Source: an uncultured Blautia sp. (GTDB taxonomy: Bacteria; Bacillota; Clostridia; Lachnospirales; Lachnospiraceae). Taken from it: DNA of 8,271 nt. The translations under genes and the position numbers were made by a program. Under the pieces are notes generated by a model. That model saw only the letters and a list, made by a program, of their open reading frames with translations, ran no database searches and had not been told where the DNA came from. Location of the stretch: assembly GCA_900551075.1 (NCBI GenBank), contig URVB01000086.1, forward strand, positions 1 to 8,271, written 5' to 3'. Positions 1 to 6,448 of the stretch are shown here, piece by piece; position 1 is the first letter of the stretch; every line of letters starts with the position of its first letter.

Positions 1-286
1 TGGCTGGGTTTTCCCCCCAGTCGATGGCCAATAACTCCTCCCGATCCAGCAAGCCCTCCTCTGCCAAAGCGTCCAGATCGATGAGATAGGGATTGCCCGC
101 AAAGGTGGAGAAGGATTGGTAGGGGGAATCCCCATAGCCGGTGGGCCCCAGCGGCAGAATCTGCCAATACCTCTGTCCTGCCTCTACCAGTTGATCCACA
201 AATTCATAAGCCTCCTTTGAGAAGCATCCGATTCCATATTCTGAGGGAATACTGGAAATCGGTAATAAAACACCACTCGCTCTCAT
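1..286 (-). CDS. malQ: 4-alpha-glucanotransferase (amylomaltase, GH77), N-terminal part, cut by window edge
   Basis: The enzyme transfers 1,4-alpha-glucan segments between malto-oligosaccharides or to glucose in the cytoplasm, as part of maltodextrin or glycogen use. Only the first 95 residues are in the window; the family is usually about 500 residues, so the C-terminal catalytic part lies off the left edge. The visible sequence begins MRASGVLLPISSIPSEYGIG and contains the GH77 N-terminal signatures WQILPLGPTGYGDSPYQ and STFAGNPYLIDLDAL, which help form the early part of the (beta/alpha)8 barrel. The ATG at 286 is chosen because GGAGG lies 7 nt upstream (294-298). It has its own promoter at 338-366 and is transcribed in the same direction as the exporter operon, but a hairpin at 421-449 separates them. 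Family assignment is very secure; the complete reading frame cannot be judged. Confidence 0.95.
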   Translation of the reverse strand, partial: MRASGVLLPISSIPSEYGIGCFSKEAYEFVDQLVEAGQRYWQILPLGPTGYGDSPYQSFSTFAGNPYLIDLDALAEEGLLDREELLAIDWGENPA

Positions 287-337
287 TTATCTTCCTCCAC
301 ATCTCTGTAATTTTCTGAAAACAACCGCAATGTATTA

Positions 338-366
338 ATTATACCTAATCTCTGACCAGTGGTCAA
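338..366 (-). promoter_or_regulatory. Sigma-A promoter of malQ
   Basis: On the minus strand a -35 TTGACC (361-366) is separated by exactly 17 nt from a perfect -10 TATAAT (338-343). The predicted transcription start is near 331, leaving a 5' leader of about 45 nt before the malQ ATG at 286. The position and quality make this a confident promoter call. The -35 hexamer lies partly inside a 13-bp palindrome (353-365), suggesting control by a repressor. Confidence 0.8.
353..365. promoter_or_regulatory. Perfect 13-bp palindrome over the malQ -35 (candidate operator)
   Basis: The sequence TGACCAGTGGTCA is two perfect 6-bp half-sites (TGACCA / TGGTCA) around one central base. It covers most of the -35 hexamer and the upstream part of the spacer of the malQ promoter, a place where a bound dimer would block RNA polymerase. 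The regulator is unknown. The GACC/GGTC core is also found in the palindrome before the RND gene, so the TetR protein in this window is one candidate, but that link is only an inference. Confidence 0.45.
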
Positions 367-560
367 CATCTCCTCCGGAAATCCTGTGCAAACACATCTC
401 CCAACGGAGTCCTATGTAAAGAGGCTGAAGGGAAATTCCCTCCAGCCTCTATCCGTACCAGCTCGCCTTTTTCCGTATCTGCACTTTCCCGCTTGCCGCA
501 GCTTACCAAAAACGCCACGCAAATCAAGATCAGCAGTAAAATCACACCGTTTCTTCGCAT
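363..560 (-). CDS. Possible very small lipoprotein, C-terminal end doubtful
   Basis: A 65-residue frame. It starts with a clear lipoprotein signal: Met-Arg-Arg-Asn-Gly, a hydrophobic stretch (residues 6-19), then lipobox LVSC with the acceptor Cys at 21, followed by a polar CGKRESADTEKGE segment. The ATG at 560 has AAAGGAG 8 nt upstream (569-575); a second GGAGG abuts the ATG too closely to serve it. It is 107 bp downstream of the hydrolase and in the same direction, so it could be the last operon gene. The oddity is that residues from about 38 on are encoded by the stem-loop at 421-449 and the sequence beyond it. The mRNA might therefore end before the stop codon, or an original stop (a TAG sits one frame away just before the stem) may have been lost by frameshift. 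No family recognised. It could be a real gene, a decayed one, or chance. Confidence 0.4.
   Translation of the reverse strand: MRRNGVILLLILICVAFLVSCGKRESADTEKGELVRIEAGGNFPSASLHRTPLGDVFAQDFRRRC
421..449 (-). terminator. Hairpin, probable terminator of the exporter operon
   Basis: GAGGCTGAAGGG (421-432) pairs with CCCTCCAGCCTC (438-449), a 12-bp stem around a short A/T loop. The single mismatch on the plus strand (428/442) becomes a G-U wobble in minus-strand RNA, so the stem is fully paired only for minus-strand transcripts. It is followed on the minus strand by a weak T-rich tail (TTTACAT). It lies after the minus-strand operon and before the malQ promoter. The short U-tract lowers confidence. 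Confidence 0.6.
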
Positions 561-667
561 ACCTCCTGCTCCTTTCACTGGTTTCCATAAAATGCTGCAA
601 CCATTCCTCACAGATTTTCAGATATTTTCACAGTTAGTATAGACCAAACGTCTTGATTCTATTCCGG

Positions 668-1597
668 TTAAAAGCCTTTCTGCTTCATATATACGGCAAG
701 GTCATGATATACTCTCTCTTTCTCCTTTTCGTTGAGAATTTCATGACGCATTCCGGGATACAGCTTCCCTTTTACATCCAGATAGCCTGCCGACCGCATA
801 GCCTGAACGGCCTTTGCAAACTGTCTCACATTTCCCATACACGGGTCTTCCGCGCCGCTAACGAATAACACGGGAAGCTTCGGATTCGTACAGCGCCAGT
901 TTTTCACATCATAAGCCTCTTTCATCAAGCCAAACAGCGCCAGATAAGCATCATCCGTAAAGGTAAATCCGCACAAATCCGATTCCCCGTACGCCTTATA
1001 CGCTTCTGCATCTGAGCAAACCCATGCATTCTTGTCTTTTTCGTCCCGGAAACGTGCAGCATAGCTTCCGAAGGAAAGCGCCTCCAGTACTTTGCTCTTA
1101 TGACGGGCGCCGAAGAGACGTTTCTCCACATGTGCGATTGCTTCCCCCAGCGGCCTTGCCGCATTTTTGCTGGGTGAACCGCACACGATCAGCATATCCA
1201 TACAGTCATCATGTTTTCCTGCAAAGGCGCGCACCGCCAGGGACCCCATGCTGTGCCCCATAAGAATCAGGGAAAGCTCAGGGAATCTTTCTCTGATGTC
1301 ACGGTTCACTGTACCAATGTCCTTCAGCATCGCTTCCGCTCCGCCCCCGTACATATAGCCAAGATCCCCCTTGCTGCGTACGCTCTTTCCATGACCTCTG
1401 TGATCGTGAATGACTGTCACATATCCCTTCTCTGCCAGATATTCCATAAACGGCAGATACCGCTCTTTATGCTCACTCATACCATGCACTATCTGTACCA
1501 TGGCTCTGTATGGTTTTTCATCCGGCAATACTGCCATTACAGAGATGTTCATACCATCTGCCTCTGACACAAAAGAACTCTCATATTTTCTGCTCAT
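668..1597 (-). CDS. Alpha/beta hydrolase, monoacylglycerol lipase / lysophospholipase type
   Basis: A 309-residue cytoplasmic serine hydrolase of the Hydrolase_4 group (monoglyceride lipase, PldB-like), expected to cleave acyl-ester bonds of lipids. Seen in the sequence: HGMSEH at 38-43 (the HGxxEH oxyanion-hole motif of the family), HDHRGHG at 64-70, nucleophile elbow GHSMG with Ser116, acid Asp251 in GAEDP, and His285 in GMRHE, giving a full catalytic triad at normal spacing. There is no signal peptide. An ATG two codons earlier (1603) follows GAGGAGG by a single base; the ATG at 1597 sits 7 nt after it and is the better start. The gene is 36 bp after tetR with no convincing promoter between, so it is probably co-transcribed with the efflux permease. 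The true substrate is unknown; a role in membrane-lipid repair or detoxifying an acylated compound is only inference. Confidence 0.88.
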   Translation of the reverse strand: MSRKYESSFVSEADGMNISVMAVLPDEKPYRAMVQIVHGMSEHKERYLPFMEYLAEKGYVTVIHDHRGHGKSVRSKGDLGYMYGGGAEAMLKDIGTVNRDIRERFPELSLILMGHSMGSLAVRAFAGKHDDCMDMLIVCGSPSKNAARPLGEAIAHVEKRLFGARHKSKVLEALSFGSYAARFRDEKDKNAWVCSDAEAYKAYGESDLCGFTFTDDAYLALFGLMKEAYDVKNWRCTNPKLPVLFVSGAEDPCMGNVRQFAKAVQAMRSAGYLDVKGKLYPGMRHEILNEKEKERVYHDLAVYMKQKGF

Positions 1598-1633
1598 TCT
1601 CATACCTCCTCGTATAATATTACAGCCGTCTTA

Positions 1634-2242
1634 TTATGTTGCTCTCAGGCTTTTTACTATATTATCATATAAAAACTTTTTTGTCCTGCCCGTCTCCCCC
1701 AGCTTGGTAAATTTACTGAACTCCTGAAAAGCGAAAAAGCCAACAAGCTGTGAAAAGATCTGCAGCCCTGCCATACAATCAGGAATATCCGGATCAATGG
1801 TTCCCTCTTCCTTTCCAAGCTTCACCATATACCCCAGTATCCGTTTTATAACACTCAGACGCGTATCCCCCTCTTTTCCATCACAAACCTCTTCCAAAAT
1901 TCCGGGAAGACATCCCGTCTTTTGCAAAAACTGCATGGATAGTCCGCGGTGGCCTGCGTTTTCCTCCAGCCACTGAAAACAGCTTTCTATAGCGGAATGC
2001 AGATCCTTCTGATTCTCCACGGAATCCTCCAAGGCTTGAAACTGCGTCAGAAAATCATATCGAAGGGCCTTTGCAACAATTTCCTCCTTACTGCGGAAAT
2101 ATTCATACGCTGTTCCCTTACCGATTCCGGCTTTTGCCGTAATATCCGCAACCTTCACTCTGCTGATATCATTTCCCTCATCAATCAGCTTCCATACGGC
2201 ACGATATATGGCAAGCACTTTCTCATTCCTCTCCATTTCCAT
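1634..2242 (-). CDS. TetR/AcrR-family transcriptional regulator, likely local repressor of the RND operon
   Basis: A 202-residue one-component regulator of usual TetR length. Residues about 6-55 form the N-terminal DNA-binding domain with the helix-turn-helix at about 27-50; VADITAKAGIGKGTAYEYF is the characteristic recognition region, followed by SKEEIVAKAL. The rest (about 60-202) is the variable ligand-binding and dimerisation domain. The frame opens at an ATG at 2251 that directly abuts GGAGG; the ATG at 2242, 9 nt after GGAGG, is preferred. Either way the gene overlaps the 3' end of the permease gene, so translation is probably coupled. TetR regulators beside RND pumps usually repress them and are released by pump substrates. 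The palindrome at 6394-6409 is the natural operator candidate, which would make the regulator autoregulated through the shared transcript. The inducer cannot be predicted. Confidence 0.93.
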   Translation of the reverse strand: MEMERNEKVLAIYRAVWKLIDEGNDISRVKVADITAKAGIGKGTAYEYFRSKEEIVAKALRYDFLTQFQALEDSVENQKDLHSAIESCFQWLEENAGHRGLSMQFLQKTGCLPGILEEVCDGKEGDTRLSVIKRILGYMVKLGKEEGTIDPDIPDCMAGLQIFSQLVGFFAFQEFSKFTKLGETGRTKKFLYDNIVKSLRAT

Positions 2243-5200
2243 TGACCGCATCCTCCAATCTCAGCTCGTCATATTTATATTCTTTCCTATTCAGCAGATC
2301 ATAAATACACGGTACCACAAATAAGGTGAGCATTGTTCCATAGAGCAAACCTCCAATGGTAACAACTGCCATAGGCTGTACCATATCACCGCCCATACCC
2401 ATGCCCGCGGCCATAGTGGAAAGTCCGAGAATCGTAGTCAGAGCCGTCATAATGATCGGACGGAAACGGTCCTTTCCTGCCTGAATCAGAGCTTCCCGCT
2501 TACTCATCCCGCCCATTCGGAGCTGATTCGTATAATCCACCAGCACAATCCCATTGTTTACAATAATACCGGACAGCATGATGAAACCGATCATTGCAAT
2601 CACGCTGACTTCCATATCCGCTGCCAGCAGTGCAAAAAATCCGCCCGTAAATGCAAGAGGAATCGTAAACATAACGATAAACGGAGACAGCAGGGACTGA
2701 AACTGAGCTACCATGATCAGATACATAAACACCAGCGCTAATATCAGCATCAGAGAAAGCTGCTCCATAGCCTCATTGATGGTTTCATCTTCTCCCTGCA
2801 TAGACAGTGTATACCCCTTCGGCGCTTCATAGTCCTGAAGCTTCTTCTCTACCTCCTGGCTGACAAGACCAATATTATATCCCGGAGCGATTTCAGCAGA
2901 AACCGTCATATACCTGGACTGTGCATCCCTGCTGATGGTCTGAGGCCCGGTTGCTTCCTGGAATTGCGCAATCTCGGAGAGCTTGATGTTTTCTTTTTCT
3001 CCATCGCTGTTTGTCACTTCTATTGTCAGATTCTTTACGCCCTCTCTTGTCAGTGTTTCATCCTTTTCGTCCCGCACGTAAACACTGTAATCCTTATTCT
3101 GCGTAGCAAGGGTCGTTGCGGAGGAGGCCTCTGCCAGACGTTTCTGTACCTCCTGATATACCTGTGCAACTGTCAGCTTGTGCTCCATAGCCTTCGCCTT
3201 ATCGATTACAACGCGGAATTCCGCATCGGAATCCTCCTGTCCATCGGAAACATTCTGTGTCCCTTCCACTGCTTCTACAAGCTTCGCTACTTCTTTTGAT
3301 ATATCCGATAGCTGATCCAGTTCCTTACCTTTGATCTGTATCTGGATTCCGCTGCCGCCCAATGCGCTCATATCCATAGACTGAGTAGACACATTTACCT
3401 CGCATGGAAGCCCGGCTGTTCTTTTCAGTATTTCTTTTTCCAATTCCTCTCCGAAAAGCTGCTTCTCTTCCTTTAAAAGCAGATACATACTTATGGAATT
3501 GTCATTTCCGCTGCTGCCCATTCCCATCATGCTCGCCATGCCGCCCCCGCCGGACATCGCACCGATGCTCTCTATATCCTCCAAATCTTCAATGGCGGCA
3601 ATCACCTTATCCGCACAGGCCGTTGTATCCGCAAAGGAGGTTCCCTTCTCCGTTGTAATTGTCATAGAGACCTGCGTACTCTCCATTTCCGGCATAAATG
3701 CCGTTCCCTTCTTAAAGGCCAGCACTGCACTCAGTCCAAACAAAACCAAAGCCAGAAGCAATACCAGGAATTTTAGTTTCAGTACCACTCCAAGAATTCT
3801 GCCGTAAATATTCCGGATTCCATCCAGGATTCGGAATTTTTTGGGTTTGCTGCTTTTGAGCAGTCCTGCAGACATCATCGGTACCAGTGTCAATGCCACC
3901 ACCAGACTGGCAAGCAGGGAATAGGCAATTGTCAGACCCATATCCACAAACAACTGTCTTGTAATTCCCTCTGTAAACACAATCGGCGCAAATACGCAGA
4001 CCGTTGTCAGTGTAGATGCAGCAATTGCTCCTGCTACCTGTTTCGCTCCTTCTACGGCTGCCTTTCTGGCCGGCATGCCGCTCTGGCGCAAACGGTCAAT
4101 GTTTTCTATTACGACAATCGAGTTGTCCACAAGCATACCGATTCCGAGCGCAAGTCCCGAAAGAGAGATCACGTTCAGCGTAATTCCACTGAAATACATC
4201 AATACAAAGGCTGCAACCACACTGATCGGAATGGAGCATGCAATGACAATGGTCGGTTTCAGATCCTTCAGGAAAATAAGCAGGATCAACACTGCCAGCA
4301 CTGCACCGGACAGCATATTCTGTATAACAGAATCCACCACCAGGTCAATATAGACTCCCTGATCCATGAGAACGGAAAAATGAACATTCTCCTGCTCTGC
4401 TTCGATTTCCTGAATCCTCTCCAGAAGACGGTCCGTCACATCACCCGTAGAATATCCTGTCTGCTTCTCGATGGTCAGCATCACTCCGGGATTTCCGTTC
4501 AGCCGCGCATAAACCTCATCACTGTCATTCTGCATGGAAACATCTGCCACATCCTTCAGACGGATCGGAGCCAGACCCTCCAGCCCCAAATCCAAAAGAA
4601 CCATGTCCTCAAGATTCTTCATTTCCCGGAATTTATCACCCACACGGACAAGATAATCATTCTGGCCTTCCTGGATATATCCGGCAGGCATAGAGAAGTT
4701 TTCTCCTGCCAGAATCCCCTTGATCAGGTCCTTGGTGATCAGATTTTTCAGGCTTGCCTGTTCCCTGGCTTCTTCTTTTGCGTCTTCCAGTTGCTCCTTA
4801 CCGGAATCCAACTCCTTCTGTGCGGATTCCAACTGCTGCTCTGTTGTCTGAAGCTGCATACTTCCGGAGTTCAGCCTGGATTCCGCCACACTCATTTCAA
4901 TGGCGCCCAGCAGTTTCTTCGTCTCCATCTCGATTTTCCCTGAAGAAAGCTGTGTCTTGCCGGAAGCCACTTCCTGCTTTGCCCTGTTCAGCTCTTCCCG
5001 GCCGGCATCCAACTGAGCCTGCGCCTCCTGAAGCTTCGTCTCATTCCCGCCCAATTCTTCCAGCGTATTCCAAATGACCGTACTCTGTTCCGCAATATAT
5101 GCCAGCGCCTGCTCCGCAGATTCCTGACCTAAAGAGGCCGCAGCCTGATTCAACTGTTCTTCAAGCGTACCTTTGCTGACTGCGATTTCCTCAAGCCCTG

Positions 5201-6356
5201 ACTGAATCATCGTAAGCTGCTGCTCCAGCTCTGCCCTCTGCTGTTCACAGGCTGCTTTTTGCTCCTCATAGCCTTCTGCATCCGGAGCCATTTCCAGTTG
5301 TTCAAGCAATTGGTCAATTCCGGCAATTCCTTCCTGCACGGAGGCGGCTGCCGCCTGAAGCTCTGCCGCCTTTGCAGAAATCTCATTCAACGCCTGGCTA
5401 AGACCTTCGATTCCGCTCTGTGCCTGGCTCAGTTGTTCCAGTCCCTGTTCCGCCTGCGTCTTTCCTTCCGCAATCTTCGCCAGGCCTTCCGTAAGCTCTG
5501 CCTGCTTCTCGTCCAACGCCTGAAGCTGCTCATTAATGGCAGCTTCGCCTTCTGCAATCTTCTCTTCTGCTGCCGCAAGCTGCTGTTCCCCCTGGGCAAT
5601 TCCTTCCACCATCTGTTCTTTGCCCGCCTGAAGCTGGGATTGTCCTGCTTCCATCTGCGCCTTGCCGGAGTCCACCTTTTCTTTCCCCGAATCCAGCTCC
5701 TCCTGCGCGTCCTTTAAGTCATCTTCCTTTTCCCCGAACTTTTTATCCAATGCAGCAAATACCTTTTTATTGGTATCCTCGATCCTCTGTTCCCGGATAA
5801 AAACATCGACACTCTCCGTAATATTTCCTGTAGTGGAAACACTGGCCACACCTGCAATGCTCTCCAGCTCTGCCTGAATGTGGCTCTCTACGTAATCTGT
5901 GACCTCCGTAGCCTCCATATCATCCATTTCCACGGCTGCTACCATGATCGGCATCATATCCGGATCCAGCTTCATGATCATTGGTTTTCCTACCGCATCA
6001 TCCCAATATCCGCTGATCTGATCCAGTTTTTCCCGTATTTCAATAGTCGCGGAGTCCATATTGGTAGACCCCTGGAACTCCAGGATCACCAGGGATACAT
6101 TTTCTCTGGACTGTGAGCTTACATTCTCGATATCAGTGACCGTTGCCATGGACTGCTCCACCGGCTTAGTCACTACTGTCTCCACTGTTTCCGGGCTGGC
6201 GCCCTGATATGTAGTCATGACGATTGCATATGGAAGATTCATGCTGGGAAGCAGATCCGTATTCATTTTCCCAAAGGAAACCACACCCAGAATCAATACC
6301 AATACAATCGCGACAACAACCGTATACGGTTTTTTTACACTGTATCGTGAAATCAT
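2223..6356 (-). CDS. RND-superfamily efflux permease with a large inserted coiled coil
   Basis: A 1377-residue inner-membrane, proton-driven exporter of the AcrB/HAE-like group, longer than the usual 1000-1050 residues. Visible order: TM1 about 11-28; first porter domain to about 190; a glycine-phased coiled-coil insertion about 198-540; remaining porter part about 541-670; TM2-TM6 about 675-832; TM7 about 861-880; second porter domain about 885-1195; TM8-TM12 about 1196-1353. The typical TM4 motif GLALGIGMLVDNSIVVIENI holds Asp744, matching the first of AcrB's proton-relay aspartates; the second is Asn745. The AcrB TM10 lysine position is Asn (IVNNGIVLVDY). A Met/Gly-rich loop lies at 934-950. 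The start at 6356 has GGAGAG 8 nt upstream. It is first in an operon with tetR, and no membrane-fusion or outer-membrane partner is encoded nearby. The substrate is unknown: drugs, bile acids, lipids or peptides are all possible. Confidence 0.93.
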   Translation of the reverse strand: MISRYSVKKPYTVVVAIVLVLILGVVSFGKMNTDLLPSMNLPYAIVMTTYQGASPETVETVVTKPVEQSMATVTDIENVSSQSRENVSLVILEFQGSTNMDSATIEIREKLDQISGYWDDAVGKPMIMKLDPDMMPIMVAAVEMDDMEATEVTDYVESHIQAELESIAGVASVSTTGNITESVDVFIREQRIEDTNKKVFAALDKKFGEKEDDLKDAQEELDSGKEKVDSGKAQMEAGQSQLQAGKEQMVEGIAQGEQQLAAAEEKIAEGEAAINEQLQALDEKQAELTEGLAKIAEGKTQAEQGLEQLSQAQSGIEGLSQALNEISAKAAELQAAAASVQEGIAGIDQLLEQLEMAPDAEGYEEQKAACEQQRAELEQQLTMIQSGLEEIAVSKGTLEEQLNQAAASLGQESAEQALAYIAEQSTVIWNTLEELGGNETKLQEAQAQLDAGREELNRAKQEVASGKTQLSSGKIEMETKKLLGAIEMSVAESRLNSGSMQLQTTEQQLESAQKELDSGKEQLEDAKEEAREQASLKNLITKDLIKGILAGENFSMPAGYIQEGQNDYLVRVGDKFREMKNLEDMVLLDLGLEGLAPIRLKDVADVSMQNDSDEVYARLNGNPGVMLTIEKQTGYSTGDVTDRLLERIQEIEAEQENVHFSVLMDQGVYIDLVVDSVIQNMLSGAVLAVLILLIFLKDLKPTIVIACSIPISVVAAFVLMYFSGITLNVISLSGLALGIGMLVDNSIVVIENIDRLRQSGMPARKAAVEGAKQVAGAIAASTLTTVCVFAPIVFTEGITRQLFVDMGLTIAYSLLASLVVALTLVPMMSAGLLKSSKPKKFRILDGIRNIYGRILGVVLKLKFLVLLLALVLFGLSAVLAFKKGTAFMPEMESTQVSMTITTEKGTSFADTTACADKVIAAIEDLEDIESIGAMSGGGGMASMMGMGSSGNDNSISMYLLLKEEKQLFGEELEKEILKRTAGLPCEVNVSTQSMDMSALGGSGIQIQIKGKELDQLSDISKEVAKLVEAVEGTQNVSDGQEDSDAEFRVVIDKAKAMEHKLTVAQVYQEVQKRLAEASSATTLATQNKDYSVYVRDEKDETLTREGVKNLTIEVTNSDGEKENIKLSEIAQFQEATGPQTISRDAQSRYMTVSAEIAPGYNIGLVSQEVEKKLQDYEAPKGYTLSMQGEDETINEAMEQLSLMLILALVFMYLIMVAQFQSLLSPFIVMFTIPLAFTGGFFALLAADMEVSVIAMIGFIMLSGIIVNNGIVLVDYTNQLRMGGMSKREALIQAGKDRFRPIIMTALTTILGLSTMAAGMGMGGDMVQPMAVVTIGGLLYGTMLTLFVVPCIYDLLNRKEYKYDELRLEDAVNGNGEE
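4735..5766 (-). other. Segment encoding the coiled-coil insertion of the RND permease
   Basis: This is the part of the permease gene for residues about 198-540. It is rich in Glu, Gln, Lys, Ala and Leu and nearly free of aromatic residues. Glycines recur exactly every seven residues at 224, 231, 238, 245 and 252 (SGK, SGK, AGQ, AGK, EG), again at 291, 298 and 305, and at 466 and 473. The motif LDSGK opens the run (221-225) and recurs near its end (516-520); LDAGREEL lies at 449-456. A Pro/Gly break near 357-362 and a less regular stretch at about 405-440 suggest an antiparallel hairpin. Such glycine-phased heptads resemble those of YhgE/Pip-type proteins. By comparison with AcrB the insertion falls near the start of the docking subdomain. 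Confidence 0.75.
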
Positions 6357-6393
6357 AAGGCCTTCTCTCCATTCTTAAGTCTCTGACGCTTTT

Positions 6394-6409
6394 CCGACCG
6401 GCCGGTCGG
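6394..6409. promoter_or_regulatory. Perfect 16-bp palindrome after the RND promoter, probable TetR operator
   Basis: CCGACCGG followed by CCGGTCGG is a perfect inverted repeat with no spacer. It begins only a few bases downstream of the predicted start of the RND transcript (about 6413), where a bound repressor would stop initiation. TetR-family regulators commonly bind palindromes of this size and GACC...GGTC type. The best candidate protein is the TetR regulator encoded third-last in the same operon (1634-2242). Binding itself is inferred. Confidence 0.7.
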
Positions 6410-6419
6410 TCATGGGAAT

Positions 6420-6448
6420 ATTATATGTCCGGGAATTGCTATTGTCAA
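6420..6448 (-). promoter_or_regulatory. Perfect-consensus sigma-A promoter of the RND-tetR-hydrolase operon
   Basis: On the minus strand TTGACA (6443-6448) and TATAAT (6420-6425) are both perfect and separated by the optimal 17 nt. The predicted start is near 6413, giving a leader of about 57 nt to the ATG at 6356. So strong a promoter in front of an efflux pump makes sense only if normally repressed, consistent with the palindrome at 6394-6409. Confidence 0.88.

Noticed and set aside
412..600. A second minus-strand frame over the small lipoprotein region.
   Set aside because: It is a shifted reading of the lipoprotein-like frame without a hydrophobic signal or family resemblance, and it also runs through the terminator hairpin.
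612..667. Possible promoter before the lipoprotein-like frame (TATACT on the minus strand).
   Set aside because: No TTGACA-like hexamer at proper distance and no extended -10, so it was not listed as a feature.
1604..1633. Possible promoter for the hydrolase in the gap after tetR (TATTAT on the minus strand at 1614-1619).
   Set aside because: There is no acceptable -35 at 16-18 nt, and the transcript would begin at or inside the Shine-Dalgarno. Co-transcription from the operon promoter is simpler.
4380..5717. Long open frames on the plus strand opposite the RND permease (for example 4380-4943 and 5259-5717).
   Set aside because: They lie antisense to the permease coiled coil, have low-complexity Cys/Leu/Phe-rich translations that mirror the Glu/Gln/Lys codons of the real gene, and lack ribosome binding sites and known domains.
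4735..5766. A separate membrane-fusion (adaptor) gene fused into or hidden within the permease.
   Set aside because: The coil region has no lipoyl or beta-barrel flanks typical of adaptor proteins and is in one continuous frame with the permease. It is an insertion, not a fused full adaptor.
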